Source of the DNA: Fimbriiglobus ruber
GTDB taxonomy: Bacteria; Planctomycetota; Planctomycetia; Gemmatales; Gemmataceae
Reading direction: 5' to 3'
Assembly (NCBI RefSeq): GCF_002197845.1
Contig: NZ_NIDE01000008.1
Coordinates: 372,001 to 436,000, forward strand
Length of the DNA stretch: 64,000 bases
Shown here: piece by piece, positions 62,053 through 64,000 of the stretch
How the letters are laid out: each line of letters begins with the position of its first letter
How positions within the stretch are numbered: position 1 is the first letter of the stretch
Program-made: the position numbers and the translations under genes
The notes under the pieces: model-generated
What the model was told of the DNA's origin: nothing
Database searches by the model: none
Seen by the model: the letters and a program-made list of their open reading frames with translations, nothing else

Positions 62053-62094
62053 ACCCGGTCGGGGCGCGGACAGTCGTCCGCGCCCCGACCGGGT
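62053..62094 (+). terminator. Strong hairpin terminator after the second DUF1559 gene
   Basis: A perfect 19-bp stem (62053-62071 with 62076-62094) and a 4-nt loop, 35 bp after the stop codon, followed by ATTTCG. Confidence 0.7.
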
Positions 62095-62124
62095 ATTTCG
62101 ACCCAACAACTCTCCGGGGGGCGC

Positions 62125-62529
62125 ATGATACCGATTCGTGGGTTGGGTAGGTGTGCTTGTTTTGTGCTGATTCTGGGCGGCTTTGTTGGGTGCGGCGGCG
62201 GCCAAACAGTTAAAACCTTCCCCGTTGAGGGCACGGTGACTCTGGACAAGAAGCCGCTGGAAAAGGGTACGATCTATTTCAAGACCGTCGAGACCGGTGC
62301 GCTCGACACACTCGACATACGCGACGGGAAGTTCCACGGTCAGGCCAGCGAGGGCCAGCGCCGCGTGGAAATCGTGTCGTACGAGACGAAGATAATGGGC
62401 ACGGGTGCGATGAAAGGGGAGGTTCAATTCAACCTGATCCCGCCGAAGTACAATTCGGAGAGCAAACTGACCGAGACGGTCAAGCCCGGCGGCCCCAACC
62501 AGTTCACGTTTGACCTCGCCTCGAAGTGA
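62125..62529 (+). CDS. Small transthyretin/carboxypeptidase-regulatory-like lipoprotein
   Basis: A 134-residue protein with a lipoprotein signal ([13 protein letters not shown]), predicted to be lipid-modified at the Cys. The mature part is a short beta-sandwich: [19 protein letters not shown] and [22 protein letters not shown]. This planctomycete lipoprotein type often sits next to DUF1559 genes, as here, 106 bp after the stop of one, but across a terminator. A separate promoter is therefore likely. Confidence 0.8.
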   Translation: MIPIRGLGRCACFVLILGGFVGCGGGQTVKTFPVEGTVTLDKKPLEKGTIYFKTVETGALDTLDIRDGKFHGQASEGQRRVEIVSYETKIMGTGAMKGEVQFNLIPPKYNSESKLTETVKPGGPNQFTFDLASK

Positions 62530-62668
62530 CATCCCGGCCGGCGACCTCGCGATGGCGGCAACACCATCGCGGGGCCGACATTTCGTTACGCACCTCGCCC
62601 CCTTCGCGCCGCTGCCGATACAATTGTCTAGTAGGGCGACCGACCGCGGGGCACGGTGGGAGGGAGCG

Positions 62669-64000
62669 ATGTCTTCCAAGTTTCAACTCGTCAGCGAATA
62701 CGAACCTGCCGGAGATCAACCCAAGGCAATCGCACAACTCCGCGAGGGCTTTGACGCTGGTAAGAAGATGCAGGTTTTGCTCGGGGCTACCGGAACCGGG
62801 AAGACGTTCACCGCCTCGAACATCATCGCCTCGGTGAACAAGCCGACCCTCGTCCTCGCGCACAATAAGACCCTGGCAGCCCAGCTCTACAAGGAGTTCA
62901 AGAACTTCTTCCCGCACAACGCGGTCAGTTACTTCGTCAGCTATTACGACTACTACCAGCCGGAAGCGTACATCCCGCAGCGCGACATCTACATCGAAAA
63001 AGATTCGAGCATCAACGAGAACATCGACCGCCTCCGCCTCGCGGCCACGTCCGCCCTCGTCAGCCGGGAGGACGTCATCATTGTGGCGTCCGTGTCGTGC
63101 ATTTACGGCCTCGGCTCGCCGAGCGACTACAAGCGGATGGTGATCCGGCTCGTCAAGGGCGAGATCATCGACCGCGATAACCTGCTCCTCCGCCTCGTGG
63201 ACGTCCAGTACCAGCGGAACGACGTTACCTTCGAGCGGGGCAAGTTCCGCGTCCGTGGGGACACGATCGAGATCTGGCCGTCCACCGAGGAAGTCGGGTA
63301 CCGGGTCGAGTTATTCGGCGACGAGATCGACGCGCTCTCGATCATCCACCCAGTCAGCGGCGAGACCATCAAGACGCTGGAGGAAGTCTACATCTACCCG
63401 GCCAAGCACTTCGTCACCTCCGAGGAGCGGGTGCGGGAGGCGGTGAAGGGGATCGAAGAGGAACTCGGCCAACGGCTCGAACAGTTCAAGACCGAGGGGA
63501 AGCTACTCGAAGCCGAGCGGCTGAAAGCCCGCTGCCGGTACGACCTCGACATGCTCCGCGAGGTCGGCTATTGCTCGGGGATCGAGAACTATTCGCGCTG
63601 GTTCACAGGCCGCAAGCCGGGTGAGCCGCCGTACACGCTGCTCGACTTCTTCCCGGACGATTATCTGCTCGTGGTGGACGAGTCGCACGTCTCGCTGCCG
63701 CAGGTCCGCGGTATGTACCACGGCGACGCGGCCCGGAAGGCCACGCTCGTCGAACATGGCTTCCGCCTGCCGAGCGCGATGGACAACCGCCCGCTCAAGT
63801 TCGACGAGTTCGAGAAGCGGCTCACCCGCTGTCTCTGCCTCTCCGCGACTCCCGGGCCTTACGAACTGGAGAAGACCGGGGGCGAGGTGGTCGAGCAGGT
63901 CATCCGCCCGACGGGCCTAGTCGACCCGATCATTCACCTGAAGCCGGCCCGCGGTCAGGTGCAAGATCTCATCAAGGAAATCGAGAAGCGAACGGTCAAG
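62669..64000 (+). CDS. uvrB: Excinuclease ABC subunit UvrB, 3' end outside window
   Basis: The first 444 codons of uvrB. The start ATG 62669 has AGGGAG upstream. The sequence has Walker [31 protein letters not shown], the beta-hairpin region [29 protein letters not shown] and [16 protein letters not shown] (Walker B). UvrB loads on damaged DNA with UvrA and is then cut by UvrC in nucleotide excision repair. The gene runs out of the window; typical length is about 670 residues. Confidence 0.97.
   Translation, partial: MSSKFQLVSEYEPAGDQPKAIAQLREGFDAGKKMQVLLGATGTGKTFTASNIIASVNKPTLVLAHNKTLAAQLYKEFKNFFPHNAVSYFVSYYDYYQPEAYIPQRDIYIEKDSSINENIDRLRLAATSALVSREDVIIVASVSCIYGLGSPSDYKRMVIRLVKGEIIDRDNLLLRLVDVQYQRNDVTFERGKFRVRGDTIEIWPSTEEVGYRVELFGDEIDALSIIHPVSGETIKTLEEVYIYPAKHFVTSEERVREAVKGIEEELGQRLEQFKTEGKLLEAERLKARCRYDLDMLREVGYCSGIENYSRWFTGRKPGEPPYTLLDFFPDDYLLVVDESHVSLPQVRGMYHGDAARKATLVEHGFRLPSAMDNRPLKFDEFEKRLTRCLCLSATPGPYELEKTGGEVVEQVIRPTGLVDPIIHLKPARGQVQDLIKEIEKRTVK

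Noticed and set aside
1-64000. CRISPR arrays and rRNA genes
   Set aside because: No regularly spaced direct repeats and no rRNA-like sequence were seen.

Overview
The window reads as a high-GC chromosomal segment of a planctomycete, most likely of the Gemmataceae. The evidence is two DUF1559 proteins with pseudopilin-type N-termini, Ser/Thr kinases fused to sulfatase-modifying (FGE) or TPR domains, a giant surface protein whose N-terminus carries a VERLEDRSLPS motif, a DUF1080 protein, and the 76-aa small basic protein of the PVC group. The genus (Gemmata, Fimbriiglobus or a relative) cannot be fixed from sequence alone. No rRNA, CRISPR array or prophage was seen.

Region by region. 1-8546: the end of a kinase-FGE fusion, then a giant secreted repeat protein (BNR-like repeats, nine SdrD-B-like repeats, an FG-GAP-like tail) broken by one frameshift. 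8742-14478: an ABC-F ATPase, a von Willebrand A (BatA-like) membrane protein, an SDR dehydrogenase, a putative PD-(D/E)XK protein and the PnuC vitamin transporter. 14639-19779: a BlaI repressor overlapping a huge BlaR1/M56-like sensor, with a well-formed promoter-operator. 20200-22415: pdxH, a secreted glutathione peroxidase and a VapBC-type toxin-antitoxin pair. 22568-28239: four glycosyltransferases in a row and an uncharacterised deoxyhypusine-synthase-like gene, probably a surface-glycan operon. 28285-36998: leftward genes for glycan or envelope processing (DUF1080, acyltransferase-like membrane protein, TPR proteins, DoxX-like, CBM9-like, esterase, transglutaminase-like), several with single-base frameshifts. 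37188-38704: an ISKra4-like insertion sequence with terminal inverted repeats and a 9-bp target duplication. 38796-42899: a very large secreted amidohydrolase. 43076-46795: a three-gene signalling unit (vWA, PP2C phosphatase, membrane-anchored kinase) resembling the TerY-P triad. 47269-52155: a kinase-TPR giant whose C-terminal two thirds is strikingly AT-rich. 52612-64000: tRNA-Glu, thioredoxin, an FHA coiled-coil protein, two DUF1559 pseudopilin-like genes each followed by a small lipoprotein gene, a HPPK-SDR fusion, the small basic protein, a LarA-type racemase and the start of uvrB.

Common threads are protein phosphorylation and phosphopeptide recognition (three kinases, a PP2C and an FHA protein) and envelope or surface biology (glycosyltransferases, secreted repeat proteins, pseudopilins, M56 sensor). 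Five of the six frameshifts seen lie in or next to G/C runs and all six read as one missing base, so the broken genes at 7.6 kb and 32-36 kb may be intact in the organism. Palindromic repeat elements at 8.6, 19.9, 42.9 and 53.4 kb look like dispersed REP/MITE-type elements.
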